Shown here one piece after another: positions 43,427 through 55,930 of a stretch of 64,000 nt of DNA. Both the position numbers and the translations under genes were made by a program. Each line of letters opens with the position of its first letter. The stretch's first letter is position 1. Source of the DNA: Eustoma russellianum (taxonomy: Eukaryota; Streptophyta; Magnoliopsida; Gentianales; Gentianaceae); NCBI GenBank assembly GCA_036186865.1, contig AP025069.1, forward strand, positions 6,332,914 through 6,396,913. The letters are read 5' to 3'. The notes under the pieces are model-generated. The model ran no database searches, was not told where the DNA came from, and saw only the letters and a program-made list of their open reading frames with translations.

Positions 43427-46400
43427 ATATTATGATATGGAATATAAAGGGCATGCGTGCCTCACTACCTAGAATGCATCAGCTAATACGTGATCATCAT
43501 TTAAATTTACTTGCTTTGACAGAGCCAAAACATTCACCTGCCACTATTACATGTTATGCTTTAGACTTTGGTTTTACGAATTCTTTTTCATCACAGTCCG
43601 AACGCATTTGGTTTTTCTGGCGTGACTCATATTTTTAGTTGATGTCGATGCAGGATGAAGATCAAGTGATACATTTTACACTACTCTTTCGGCCTCTACA
43701 ATACTCTTTTGTACTGTCTATAGTTTATGGCAAACATACGATCTCACAACGCCGTGCCTTATGGCAGTCTTTATGTACATTCTCAGAAACATCTACATTG
43801 CCTTGGATATTTGGGGGAGATTTCAATACGTTTCGATCCTTGTCTGATCATGAAGGCCGTTCGCAGCCATCTCTTTCAGCTTTACAGGATTTTAATGACT
43901 GTATTGAGTCATGCTTTTTGATGTCACCGCAGTTTCATGGGTCAAAGTTTACTTGGACAGATGGCAGGGGACTTGGCAGAGTACATCGAAGATTAGACTG
44001 GTTATTTATTAACTCTGCTTTACAGGATAAATTTGAGGATTTACAGCTCACTCATCTCTCTCGCATACCTCTGATCATACACCATTGTTGTTTCTATGTC
44101 GTATAAGCCAGTCCGAGGTTCGTCGTTCTTTTCGATTTCTAGACTCATGGTTGCTACATCTGGATTTTCATACTTATACACATAATGCTTGGTCATCTTA
44201 TCCTACTACTGGCGGCATGTATGGTTTCTATTCCAAATTATTCCGTTTAAAGAAAGACATACAGCGCTAGAACAAGGAGATCTTTGGTAATATATTTTCT
44301 AATGTCCAACAGGCGGAATCAACTCTTTCACGCGCTGAAAGTGTCTGGGACTCATCTCCTACTGAAACAAACCGGATCGAGTATCATAAAGCAAAAGCTG
44401 AATATCTTCAAGCATCCTCTTACGAACTACAATTTTGGAAACAAAAGTCTCGCGTCAGATGGTTAAAAGAGGGTGACGCCAATACACAATATTTCCATTC
44501 TATTGTCAAAGGAAAACGGTTGCAGCTACGCATTCAACAAATACACACGCCTACTGGCGACCTATGCTCTACGCCTAATGAGATTATGGCTGAAGCGGTA
44601 TCTTTTTACACATCCTTATTTGCTCGTGAGAAAACTCAAAATTATGATGATATTCTCTGTCATATTACAGGGGTGATTTATTTGGATGATAATACTCTGC
44701 TCACGCAAATACCCATGGAGCCAGAAATTAAAGAGGCATTGTGGCATTTAGATCCTTCTAGTGCAGCAGGCCCTGATGGTTTTAATGGTAACTTTTATCG
44801 ATCCTGTTGGTCCATCATTCATACAGATGTGGTAAAAGCAGTTCAAGAATTTTTCCTTGGCATCCCGCAGCCTGCTGTGATGGCTTCTGCACTGATTACA
44901 TTGATTCCTAAGAAGCAATCTCCTGCTACTTTCAGTGATTTTCGCCCCACATGTTTAACTAATTTTCTGAGCAAAGTCTGCACACGAATTATTGCTAGTC
45001 GATTGAGTACTTTGCTCCCACGCTTAATATCTCCGGAGCAAACAGGTTTTATACCAGGCTCCGACATTTCTTCACAGGTTCTTATAGCTCGGGAGATGAT
45101 ACATATGTTGGATAAGGGGGGCTCACAGGTATGTTTGAAGCTGGACATGATGAAGGCATTTGATAGAGTCAGTTGTGAATACTTGGAAAAATTATTGCGC
45201 ACTTTTGGCTTCTCTGACTTTTTCATTCGCATTATACTTAATCACTTGCGGGCTACCACATTAGCAGTCTTAATTAATGGTCAGCCTTCCTCAACTTTTC
45301 GCCCATATAAAGGAGTAAAGCAGGGGGATCCTTTATCTCCACTACTGTTTATTTTATCTTCTGAGGGATTCAGCAGACGAATAAAAGCATTAACAGCAGC
45401 TGGGCAATTGCAACCATTTCGATTAGGGTGAATTCCATTTGCCATAACACATTTGGCCTATGCGGATGACTTGTTGATATTTTTACAGGGTACACAACAA
45501 AATCTTCGGCATTTTCATACCTTTATGACACAATATGAAACTGCTTCTGGACAAAAGGTCAATTTTCAAAAAAGCAGTATGATTCCTTCTACTCATATAT
45601 CTCCACAGCAGCGACGTCATTTAGAGGATATCATCAACATGCGATGTTCTACCTCGCCTTTCAGATACCTCGGATCCTACTTACACAAAGGTATTTCCCG
45701 TGCTAGATACTGTGTTCCTTTATTGCAGCATATTGATGAAAGGCTTCACGGATGGCACTCTCGATTGCTTTCCCCTGCTGGTCTCTTAGTGTTGTTACGT
45801 TCTGTCATAGCGGCATTACCATTACACATCCTCGCATCTGGTGGGCTACCTAAATCGGTTATCAAGGTCATCAATAGAAAGATGGCATCCTTTTATTGGG
45901 GCCGTAGACATCACTGGGTCTCTTGGAGTACTATATGCGCGCCTCAGGAGGAAGGAGGATTGGGGATTCGAGACCTTAACAAGTTGCAGCAAGCTTATCA
46001 TTGCCGTATTTGGTGGTCATATCAACAACATTCCACGCTTTGGAGCAAATATATGCACGCCAAATATGGTCATCGTGGAGATTATTTACCTCGTTTACCA
46101 GATTCACCAATCTGGAAAATTATTTGCCGAATACATCCTTTCTATCTTTCTCAGACTGCTGGCCAAGGTATTCATCTCACATGGTTACACACGCCAACAG
46201 GAGAGTTTACTTTGCGAAGTGCTTATGATCACTGTCGCACGCCTCACCCGTATCTCCTTTCGACAAGGTTCATTTGGTCCAAACACCATTCCCCGGTTAT
46301 TCAGATATTCTTATGGCGCCTCTTCCATTCTGCGATACCATTTGAGGATTATCTTGGCAAGTACATTACCTTTCGACCAACGCAATGTCCATTCTGTAAA

Positions 46401-47271
46401 GGAGTGTCGGCTGCAATAGATCATGTTTTCTTACAATGTTCACATGTGCGTCCATTATGGATATATTATGCTGGGGAATTAAACTGTCCTCCACTATCGT
46501 CGTTGCAACTGCGTCAATATATACTCGCTTGGTGGTATCGTTCATCATTTTCGTCTCTTCTTGGGGTTTTCAAAATTATAATTCCAGCAATTATAGTGTA
46601 CAACATATGGCGTGGCTACACATCCTTAGTCTACAGGGACCAAACTAACATCACAAGCACGTCCATTCGGGATTCAATTCGGTATGACATTACTATTTGG
46701 TGCAAAAAAATAGCAGGAACTAAACTTGCAGCTGATCCCAGATGATATTTCTCTTGGCTTCCGTCATTGCCGCTCCCGCGGCCTTCACTGCTTCATTGGA
46801 TATCTCCACCGCCAGGTCGCATGAAATTGAATATCGATGCAGCAGTTAGCAGACAGTATGCAGCAGGGGGGCTATATTGCACGATCATATGGGGGCGCAA
46901 TCTCATTTAGACTGCCTCCAAGTACGCCGCTAAACGCGGAGATTCAAGCCGCATTATTTGGCCTTTTGTATTTTCTTCCACTACATCGCGGCATCATATT
47001 GGAATCTGATTGTGCCCAAATGATATCTCGGTTGGCCCGTCCGCAGCTAGTCCATGGAAACTATTATCTTCGCCTACTTCACACACTTGTTCATCTCCAA
47101 TGTCTTGATTATCATCATATCTATCGTGAGGCAAATATGGCAGCATATTACTTAGCTCAACACGCTATGTTGGACCCCATCACACACTATTATGCATCTC
47201 GTACTCTTCCTTCATTAGTGCGTGCTACTATCTCCTTGGATCTGTCCTCTTTTCAATTGCGTGTCCCTTGA
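43423..47271 (+). pseudogene. LINE2 ORF2 (endonuclease, reverse transcriptase, RNase H), few lesions
   Basis: The ATG at 43423 opens the endonuclease (IWNIKGMR, LTEPKHSP, GGDFNTFRS near 43813). One TAG interrupts it at 43636. A frame change occurs near 44090 and another stop near 44268. The reverse transcriptase, mainly 44520-45431, has SSAAGPDGFNGNFY, LIPKK, KLDMMKAFDRVS and GVKQGDPLSPLLF, then a TGA at 45429-45431, and continues 45453-46745 with AYADDLLIF, GSYLHKGISRARY and the zf-RVT finger CPFC...HVFLQC. A TGA at 46743 separates the RNase H part, which shifts frame near 46870 and ends at 47271 with HIYREANMAAYYLAQHAM. It would need several corrections to work. Confidence 0.88.
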
Positions 47272-47289
47272 CAGTCTACAGTCTTCCAC

Positions 47290-47781
47290 ATGGATTGGCT
47301 TTTCATCAATCTCCCTGCCTGTATCCTACGGGATCCAGGCAGGCTTGGTATGTGTTGCTATCTTTTGGCCTGGCTTTTAATCTGTTTCATAATCATTAAT
47401 GACTGGCTCTTTTTGCTTGCCTTCGCATGGCTTGGATTATATATTTTGGTGGCGAGATTTTTCTATCCTGCACTGGCGAACTCTGCGGCTACGACCCCAC
47501 TGGCGAGTCATAGTATAACATCGTCGCCTTGGCACCAATTTGGCCAAGGCGACTTCGGTATGTGTTTGAATTCTCTGTCTTATATTCTTTTGATGCTCTC
47601 TATCATCGGTATAACTTCTCCTTGGCAATCTTCCGAGGTACGGCACTTCCAGGATACGTCAACATATCTCTATTATCATGTCATTTATGCAGGTAGAGCC
47701 GGGGGTCTCACTGGAAGCAGACTCTCTATCCCTTGGGATAGAGGTATTGTCTGCCTACCACTTACCCTCCCCAGACCCTGA
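47290..47781 (+). CDS. LINE2 ORF3: uncharacterised hydrophobic protein (163 aa)
   Basis: The ATG lies 18 bases after the ORF2 stop, in CTTCCACATGGATTGGC, which is conserved in LINE3-5. The product starts MDW, has PACILRDPGRLGMCC, then one or two probable membrane segments (LLAWLLICFIII and LFLLAFAWLGLYILVARFF), and SPWHQFGQGDFGM before another hydrophobic stretch. Aligned with LINE4 ORF3, the frame is kept through a one-codon gap and many differences are third-position (for example ATT TTG against ATA CTG, CAA against CAG, GTA against GTG). No family is known to me. It could instead be open by chance over a structured RNA. Confidence 0.45.
   Translation: MDWLFINLPACILRDPGRLGMCCYLLAWLLICFIIINDWLFLLAFAWLGLYILVARFFYPALANSAATTPLASHSITSSPWHQFGQGDFGMCLNSLSYILLMLSIIGITSPWQSSEVRHFQDTSTYLYYHVIYAGRAGGLTGSRLSIPWDRGIVCLPLTLPRP
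47314..47343 (+). other. Conserved RNA stem-loop in LINE2 ORF3 region
   Basis: CCTGCCTG (47314-47321) pairs with CAGGCAGG (47336-47343), with an inner ATCC/GGAT pair, followed by CTTGGTATG. LINE4 has the same stem at 62097-62126, with related hairpins in LINE3 (near 53092-53117) and LINE5 (minus, near 63407-63387 and 63292-63265). Confidence 0.65.
47523..47553 (+). other. Second conserved stem-loop in LINE2 ORF3 region
   Basis: GTCGCCTTGGC (47523-47533) pairs perfectly with GCCAAGGCGAC (47543-47553), followed by TTCGGTATG. LINE4 has the equivalent at 62303-62333, followed by ATCGGTATG. Confidence 0.65.
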
Positions 47782-48116
47782 CGATAGCTTTTGTTGTCGT
47801 TGGGATATACTGGGTATGGATGATGATGACGATGACAAATATCTGCAACAAACACGCCTTTGTACTCAATTTTCGATTCATTTCATATCAATGACAGTTG
47901 TATAAATATGTACGCTTTTTCCTTCGCCAAGGTTTTATCCACAAGGGTGGTTTTACTTGGCAAGGTTTTAATGCGGCATATCATATACGACTGGAGATAT
48001 GTTATTATTAGTTCGTTATTTCATTTATTCGCATACTCTGATGATTGTAATATGGTTTTCCTCCGCCAAACGTGAGGCTTGTCATTAATAAAAAATTTTC
48101 GTTTTTTTAAAAAAAA

Positions 48117-48145
48117 TGTATGTATGTATGTATGTATGTATATAT
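48117..48145. repeat. (GTAT)n microsatellite at the LINE2 3' end
   Basis: About six GTAT units and a TA run between the LINE2 tail and block Y of LTR A. Confidence 0.9.
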
Positions 48146-49488
48146 TTTTGGCCTAAACACATATTGGGTGTGAAATAAATAGTTTTGAATATGTTTATGG
48201 ATATAAATATGTATAAAATAAAGTATGATAGAATATATAGTTAGTAAATGTATAGTATCATGAAATATGAAGTCATATTTAAATGAGTGTGAAATTAAGG
48301 TTTTTCGCCATTTTCACTAAGTGTAATATGTACATTTTGAAAAAATATGGATGGATAAATTAAAAGAAAAAGTGGGCTGTTTTTGGGTGCTTGCCGAAAG
48401 GCTAGAATTGAAAATAGAGTGTATTTTCTTGATTTAAAGCATGGATTATTTATAGGTATGTTGGGTTTTATGAATTAAAGAAATGATAAAGTATTAAAGT
48501 ATAAATAGTAGGGAATAGCCAAGTAGTCAAATGCATCTAGGTTCATATCATGAAACGTGTTTAAAGGTTCACCTTTGCATACTGAATCATATCGTATAGT
48601 CGAATATCTCATGACATATTTATCGTATGTATATGATTATTCAAATGCTGTCATAATACCATGTTCGATGTGGTTGGCATTATGGACATAGAGTATGTTA
48701 TCGATGATTGAAGGCCGTCACGGTAATGGAACCCAAGGAGGTTGATATCGTGGGCATATATTATGGTTCTTTATAGGCTCGAGTGTAACACCTTGTCGAG
48801 GTCAAGGGATCTCCACCATATCGAGTCACCGTTAGTTTATGTACATTATTATGTAACACCATGTGGACTCATCGAGATTCATATTTTGTACATATGACTA
48901 TATGGGGGGATATTCCGTTACTATGTCGATATCATTCGCATGCAAGGTAAAGTGCTATGGCCATCATATGAATATGTCATGAAAATGTTATATGTTGGAC
49001 ATGTTTATAGAAAATGAATATGAATACCATGTTTTATCATTCATCATTATAGAATTTTTATGGCATCGTTTATAACATCCTATCGTAGGAATATTGCATT
49101 TACATGACTCGTATAAAGACTTATAGCATTGTATGGTTACCTTGATAATAAAGTTGTTACTTGTATTTATTTACATTTATGTGTTGCACTTTGTTCATTA
49201 AAGTTGGAGATTCAAAATGTTATGTTCTTATTTATGCAGTATTACTTTATTACCCCGTCTCCCATGCATGATCCACATGACGTATCTAGACGGATTACTA
49301 GCTGGGCGATTACGTTTATCGCTCATACTTGCCTTATTACATTGCAGATAACAGGGATATTGATCCGCTACTCCTAGATGACGTACCCCGAATAGAGTAA
49401 CTATGAGCTGAGATGTAGGCTGGAGTTATGTATCAGATATTATTGGTTTTGATCATGATGTACTTAGACTATTTTGAGACATTGTACA
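48146..49488 (+). repeat. LTR A, right part (block Y copy 2 and beyond)
   Basis: It continues past CATATCGAGT with CACCGTTAGTTTATGTACA and runs collinear with the 3' half of LTR B (about 55000-55790): GCTCATACTT, TTACATTGCAGATAACAGGG, GAGCTGAGATGTAGG, GATGTACTTAGACTAT, GACATTGTAC. It stops where gypsy B begins, so gypsy B inserted near the end of LTR A. No gene seen. Confidence 0.75.
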
Positions 49489-50749
49489 TGTTACGACCCA
49501 GAAACTTTCCATAACGTCGTAATGATTCCAATAATGTAAACCTAATTATGTAGGTGTATGATTCATAAAATTATTCTTTGTATATCGATACTTTAGCAAA
49601 TAGATAACAAACGTTTGTGATTGTATGATAAAACTTAAATTAAACTAGTTAGTAACAACTTAAGCTATTAAGATAAATTAAATCAAAAAGAAGATACATG
49701 ACACAATAATTTTGTACAACTTAAATAAAAGAAAAACAACGTATACACATGAAAGAAAAAGAAAAGGAAAATAAAAAGAAAGGTGTAGGCAACTTGCTAT
49801 AATAAAATATTGTATAAATAGAATCTTGTCATAAACCCCATTTTCCAACTCATGCTTGTCCTAGTTTGTCCCCAACCCCATCCCACCACCCATGCTTGGC
49901 CGGCCACCTTAAGGGGAAAAGGAGTTTTTTTTTTATCTTTTTTCAACACTTCAAACCAATCATCTTACAACCTTATACACTCCTCTCTCTCCTCCAAGAA
50001 AACCCAAAACTCCAAACACCTTCTACTTTTCCCCCCTTGGCTGAATTTTCCACTAAGGACAAGGAGAAAATTTTCTTACCTTTTCTTGACACCAACATCA
50101 CCCAAATCAACCTCCATAAACACTCCATCACTCAAGAGAGATTCAAGAAGGTTGTAGAATCTAGAATCAAAGGAAACCAAGGTAAGAATTTCTTGTAGCT
50201 CAAGTTGGATTCTTCTATATATTTAGCTTCATAAGTTGCTCACTAGCCTCTCACTTTTGACTCCAAAACCGTGCCTATCTAGGAAGGAAGGTAGAAGATT
50301 TTTCTTCCAAACCAAGAGAAGGAATCACCATCTTTAGTGTAAGAAAAGTGAACCAAGGCAAGTACTCTTCCTAGATCCGTCATGGATTTCCAATGACTAA
50401 GCATTTATGTTCATATCAAAATTGGATCATCATGAAGTATGCTCAAGTTTTTACCATAAGAACATGGAAAATCTATGCTTTCAAGTGATATACATATATA
50501 TATGCACAATATATACATTCGGCCATCCCCCTTAAAATACATAAACTTTATGTAAAAATAAAATAAAAGAAGATTTATATAAGGTATATGAAGAAAATAA
50601 AGAAAAAAGTGAAGACATATGTAAAGTTAAGAAAGTGCAAAGATTATAACTTTGATATGTTGGATTATGTATTTCATAGAGATGATCATCAAGTATGCAT
50701 TTTCTATGTGTTTAGTTTTCATATGTTTGAAGATCATGCCTTTAATATG

Positions 50750-53051
50750 TACGCGGATCATTGCGACACGCTTGAATAAACTGCTTCCTAAATTCATATC
50801 TCCAAAACAGACAGGATTCTTACCAGGCTATGATATCTCCACACAAGTTTTACTGGCACGGGAGATGATACACATGCTAGATAAGGGAGGTTCTCAATTA
50901 TGTTTAAAATTAGATATGATGAAGGCATTTGATAGAGTCAGCTGGGAATATCTGGATTTATGATTACAGCGTTTTGGATTTTTTGGGTTTTTCATTCGCA
51001 TTATTATCAATCATCTGCGAGCTACCACACTAGCAATCTTAATCAATGGTCAGCCATCTCCCACATTTCGGCCCTATCGTGGAGTTAAACAAGGTGACCG
51101 ACTATCCCCCTTGCACTTTATTCTAGCTTCTGAGGGTTTCAGTAGGGGCTTGAAGGCTTTGGTCGCTTCTGGCGCGTTACAGCCCTTCCGTCTAGGTAGG
51201 GTACCTTTTGCTATTACACATTTGGCCTATGCAGATGATCTCTTGGTGTTTTTATGAGGCACGCAACAAAATTTATGTAGGTTCCATGAGTTCTTAACGT
51301 ATTATGAAACAGCCTTGGGACAGAAAGTAAATTTTCAAATAAGCAGTTTTATTCCATCTGCAAACGTATCACTGAGACAGCGACGTGCTTTTGAGGCTTT
51401 GATTGGCATGCGCAGTACTTGCTTGCCTTTTCGATATCTAGGCTCTTATTTGCACAAGGGCATCAGCCGTGCAAGGTATTGTGGTTCATTATTGTAGCAT
51501 ATTGATGACCGTCTACAGGGCTGGCACTCTCGGTTGTTATCTTCTGCAGGCCACCTCGTTTTGCTTCGTTCAGTGCTATCATCTCTCCCGTTACATATTC
51601 TTGCCGCTGGTGGATTGCCCAAGTCAGTTATAAAAATTATTGGTAGAAAAATGGATACATTTTATTGGGGACGTCGTCATCATTGGGTTGCTTGGGCTTC
51701 TATAACCACACCTCGTGAGGAAGGGGGTTTGGGCCTTCGAGATCTCAGCACATTGCAACAGGCTTATCACTGTCATATTTGGTAGTCCTATCAGCAGAAC
51801 AACACTCTATGGAGTCAGTACATACACATAAAATATGGTGGACGCCAAGATTATCTCCCTAGGTTGCCTGACTCACCAGTTTGAAAGCTTATTTGTAGAA
51901 TTCATTCTATCTGCCATACTCAGACTGAAGGCCAGGGTTCATTTCTCAGCTGAAAACCTTCGCCCTCAGGGGAATTTGCATTATGTTCGGCCTACGATAT
52001 TTGTCACTACACACATCCAACCCAACTCTCGGCTAATTGTATTTGGTACAAGCGCCACTCGCCAGTCATTTAGCTATTCTTATGGCGGTTATTTAATTCT
52101 GCCTTGCCATTTGAGGACTACATTGGTAAGTATATTTCATCACGCCCAACACAATGTCCATTTTGTAAGCAAGCATCGGCTACGGTAGATCACATATTTA
52201 TGCTCTGTGATGGCGTTCGTCAGTTATGGAATTTCTTTGCAAATGAGTTACATTGTCCACCATCTTCATCATTACGTCTTCGACAATTCTTAATATCTTG
52301 GTGGTACCGTTCTACGTTTACGTCCCTCTTTGGTGTTTTAAAAATCATCGTCCCAACAATTATTTTGTATAGCATCTGGAGCGCATACACCTCATTAGTA
52401 TATGGGGAGCAGCCCACTTTTGTTATGGCTTCTCTTCGGGCCTCAGTTCATTATGACATTGTCATGTGGAGCAAAACAATAGACGACACGAAACTAGCTG
52501 CAACTTCGATGCCACAGCTTTCGTGGTTTCCTAAGCTACATTCTCCGCGGCCTCAGTTAGTACGTTGGCACACACCACCTTCAGGGCGTTTGAAGTTAAA
52601 TGTTGACGCAACAGTTGGGAGGCATTACGCAGCAGGTGGGGCCATATTACGCGACCATGTTGGTTGCTGTGTGGGGGCAATTTCTTTTCGCTTGCCACCA
52701 AGCACTCCTTTCACTGCAGAAATACAGGCTGCAGTCTTTGGATTATTGTACTTTCTTCCACTGTATCGCTCAATCGTTCTAGAGACGGATTGTTTGCAGC
52801 TGATATCACGTCTCTCGCAGCCATGCCTGGTTCATGGAAATTACTATCTTTGCTTGCTACATACATTAACACAACTTCATCGACTGGACTTTCTGCATAT
52901 TTACAGGGAGGCAAATATGGTTGCGCATTATCTGGCTCAACATGCAATGTTGAACCCTCGCACGCAATATTACACTTCTCACTCGCTACCTCATTTAGTG
53001 TGCGCCTCCATTTCACTAGATCTCTCCATGTCCCATTTGCGTGTTCACTAA
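50750..53051 (+). pseudogene. LINE3 ORF2 fragment (half reverse transcriptase, zf-RVT, RNase H)
   Basis: Reading from the truncation: KLDMMKAFDRVSWEYLDL then a TGA at 50961, GVKQGDRLSPL near 51085, AYADDLLVFL then a TGA near 51255, GSYLHKGISRARY near 51440, then a TAG at 51495 and a TAG near 51783, with a frame change before 52104. From 52104 to 53051 the frame is open and contains RPTQCPFCKQ...HIFMLC (zf-RVT) and an RNase H domain: NVDATVG near 52600, an AEIQAA Glu near 52720, ETDC near 52780 and HIYREANMVAHYLAQHAM near 52900. Confidence 0.85.
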
Positions 53052-53064
53052 TCAAGTCTTCCAA

Positions 53065-53859
53065 ATGGATTGGCACACATTTCATTCTTCTACCTGTATC
53101 CTGCAGGATGTAGGCAGACTTGGTATGCTTTGTATTCCATTGGTGATAAAGTTGTTATTGTGCTCCATTACCACTTTTAATGCTGTTTTATTACTCACAT
53201 GTACATGGATTGGATGCTTCCTCTGGATGGCCTACATGTATGCTGCAGCTGAGACGACCTGGTCCCTTCGCTCTTCACAGCTGTTTTTAGCGATGACTCA
53301 TGATTGCGGATTACTCGGCTATACACACTGGTCGTTGTCTGTGTTTTCCAACATAGGCAACACTGGTGCGTTTTCTATTAATATGCTATTTATTCATCAT
53401 GCGCCATTCCCATTTATTGTTACATATGAGTCTCTTAGCCTAACATCTGTGTTTCTTTTGTTATGGTGGACTTTACTGCAAAAATTATTTACAAGGGCGA
53501 CATCGTTTAGCTTCAAGCGGAAACAGGGCGAACTCTTGGATTTCTTTACCTCCAACCGCAGTCCTTCATCAACCTCAAGTGCTCTTCCAAGCCATCTAGA
53601 CAATATTGTTTTTTATTATACATCAATCACTTCCATGTATTTAAATTTCAATAGCTTCATTATCAATGATAGCCGTATAAATATGTACGCTTTTCCCTTC
53701 GCCAAGTTTTTATCCACAAGGGTGGTTTTTGTTGGCAAGGTTTTAATGCGGCATATCATATACGACTGGAGATATACAATTCTTAGCTCTTTATTTCACT
53801 TATTCACATACGATGACGCTTGTAATATGGTTTTCCTCCGCCATAAGAGAGGTTTCTAA
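53065..53859 (+). CDS. LINE3 ORF3: uncharacterised hydrophobic protein (264 aa)
   Basis: The ATG at 53065 is 13 bases after the ORF2 stop and gives MDWHTFHSSTCILQDVGRLGM, matching LINE2 and LINE4. Hydrophobic segments follow (LVIKLLLC, AVLLLTCTWIGCFLWMAYMY, LTSVFLLLWWTLLQKLF). It ends with the shared INMYAFPFAKFLSTRVVFVGK and YDWRYTILSS stretch. It is open for 264 codons although the ORF2 next to it has several stops. Coding status is unproven; the alternative is chance openness of the LINE 3' region. Confidence 0.45.
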   Translation: MDWHTFHSSTCILQDVGRLGMLCIPLVIKLLLCSITTFNAVLLLTCTWIGCFLWMAYMYAAAETTWSLRSSQLFLAMTHDCGLLGYTHWSLSVFSNIGNTGAFSINMLFIHHAPFPFIVTYESLSLTSVFLLLWWTLLQKLFTRATSFSFKRKQGELLDFFTSNRSPSSTSSALPSHLDNIVFYYTSITSMYLNFNSFIINDSRINMYAFPFAKFLSTRVVFVGKVLMRHIIYDWRYTILSSLFHLFTYDDACNMVFLRHKRGF

Positions 53860-53874
53860 TAAAATTTCCTTTCC

Positions 53875-53880
<6 letters not shown>

Positions 53881-53922
<42 letters not shown>
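53881..53922. repeat. (AT)n microsatellite at the LINE3 3' end
   Basis: About 42 bases of AT dinucleotide between the LINE3 tail and the resumed LTR B. Confidence 0.95.
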
Positions 53923-53924
<2 letters not shown>

Positions 53925-55930
53925 CACGACCAAGTGGCCTATTTGAGAACTTCACTTGAGCTTCATCATTTCCATCGTCAAGATGTGTATTTAGATGATG
54001 ATTGTGGCTCAAAAAATACACTTTGTCTGATTTCCATTATGTCTATGTCTATGTGTTTTCTTAATGTCATAATCTTAGAATTAAGTAAAAGGAAGGAAGA
54101 CATTATGTACATGTTTATTATAAAAACATACAACATATAACATATATATAAAAAGGAAGAAAAGTGAGATTTAAATATGTATAATGAGTGGTATAAAATT
54201 CGGCCAAATGACCTTAATGTAATAAAATGAAATGTGACATATTAAAGAAGTATATATGAATATAGACATATATATATACACGGCCACTAGGGTGCTAAGG
54301 ATATAAATTACTGAATATAGCTTATATATACATATAAATGTACTATTATGGAAAATATGTATGTATATATATGTGCTATATGCATATATACGTCCTAAGG
54401 CCAATTAAATGACCAAAATGTTCAATTTACATGTTATGTCCTTTTATATGTGAAATGTATAATAATGAATAAAGTATGACATAAGTTATGTATTTTAGAA
54501 GATATGCTCAAGGAAGTAGATATTAAATGTTTAAATCACCTAAGTGTTTAAATATGAATTGTATATGAAAAATACAAATTAAGAAAGTGGTGTCGGGTGA
54601 AAAATTATGAAAGTGGGCTGTTTTGGGTGACATGTTCGAATGGTCACCCTTTGAGGGTAAAAGTGGTATTTTTTAAGGTATGATACGTATGATGTAAATA
54701 AGTAAGTGATGTTATAGGTTGTAGTATGACCAAAATACTCTCGTATGACGGAGTCTCATGTTGCATGAAATTAAGGTTTGAAAAGTTATGATATTGCATC
54801 GCATGTTTCAAAAAGTTTAAAAGAATATGAATAATAAACACGAGATGGATGATTCCAATGACACATGTTATGTTATGTTATGATCATGTTATGTTATGTT
54901 ATGTTGTAACACTGTCCTGACATTGGGACCGGTGCGGTAGGTGTCAGGGGCCCATATTTACATTATGACTAAGTGTAACAACGGGTTCTTAGTCATAATG
55001 CATCACTGTTAGCACATGTACATATGTTTATGATGTTTATGTCGTACATGTACTATAAGGGAATCATTTGGTATGTCGTGTGTTATTATTCTTATGAAAA
55101 GTGTTATAGTCAATGATGAAAATGTTATGTCTTCATGTTATGAAAATGTCGCTTTATGCAAGTTATGAAAATCACGTCATGTTTATGAAAAGTCATTTTA
55201 CGGAAAATAAGGTTATGAAAAGTCATGTATTATTCACCACGTCATGATCATGTCACCTTAGGTCATAGTTAGAATATCCGTAAGTTTATTATGCCCTTAG
55301 GTTGATTAAAGAAGACTATGTATGAAGATGTGATGACTATAAGTTATGACCTTAGTATGATATAGATTAGTATTTAAGTGTGGGAAGGTATGCTAAGGAA
55401 GGACTGAAGAAGAAAGTTATGATTTCTACGTTATGAAGTAAATTCTTATGTTCTGTTTCATTCTTGTATCATGCGACTTTGTTTGTAAACAGAGATGTGC
55501 TTACTTATTTTCGTTATTATGATATCATTAATTGTCACCCTGTCTACCCATGCATAATTCACATGACATATCTGGTAGAACTACTTGCTGAGCGATTAAT
55601 GTTGGCTATCGCTCATACTTTCCTTATCACATTACAGAGGACAGGGACCCTGACGCCTTGTTCATTGAGGAAAGACCCTGGCTAGAGTACCCATGAGCTA
55701 AGATGTAGGTGGGAGTTATGTATTTAATATGTTGGGTTTATTTTTATTATGATGTACTTAGACTATCTTAAGACATTGTACTTCATGATTTGGCACCTAG
55801 TTTGTATTATTGTGCATGTCATAAGTTTATCTTTATTTTACTTCCAGTATTTCGATTTACGATTCATGTCAACATGCACATGTATAGTATCGACGCCATG
55901 TACTACTCGTAATAGAGAACGGCGGGTGCA

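Larger units (their letters stand above)
42874..48116 (+). mobile_element. LINE2: 5'-truncated L1-type LINE, best preserved copy
   Basis: It holds the end of ORF1, all of ORF2 (with a few stops and shifts), ORF3 and the conserved 3' end, about 5.2 kb. It starts immediately after ATTCGGCCA of block X' and ends before a (GTAT)n run at 48117-48145. Its proteins resemble LINE3-5 closely and LINE1 only moderately. Confidence 0.85.
50750..53922 (+). mobile_element. LINE3: 5'-truncated LINE inside LTR B
   Basis: It starts in the middle of the reverse transcriptase (TRIIATRLNKLLPK) and runs through RNase H, ORF3 and the conserved 3' end to an (AT)n run at 53881-53922. Truncation like this is normal for incomplete target-primed synthesis. 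No clear TSD was seen. Confidence 0.85.
49489..55930 (+). repeat. Gypsy B 5' LTR, interrupted by LINE3
   Basis: It starts TGTTACGACC. Without LINE3 (50750-53922) it is about 3.3 kb. Pyrimidine-rich C-runs near 49860-50040, the CAAAACCGTG block near 50265, ATTCGGCCA motifs, (TTATG)n near 54860-54905 and an end resembling GAACGGCGGGTGCA (compare GTACGGCGGGCGCA in gypsy C) all match the other long LTRs here. The ORFs in it are not protein-like. Confidence 0.7.

Noticed and set aside
49852..50198. Overlapping 101- and 110-codon frames in LTR B
   Set aside because: Pyrimidine-rich LTR leader sequence open in two frames; no protein character.
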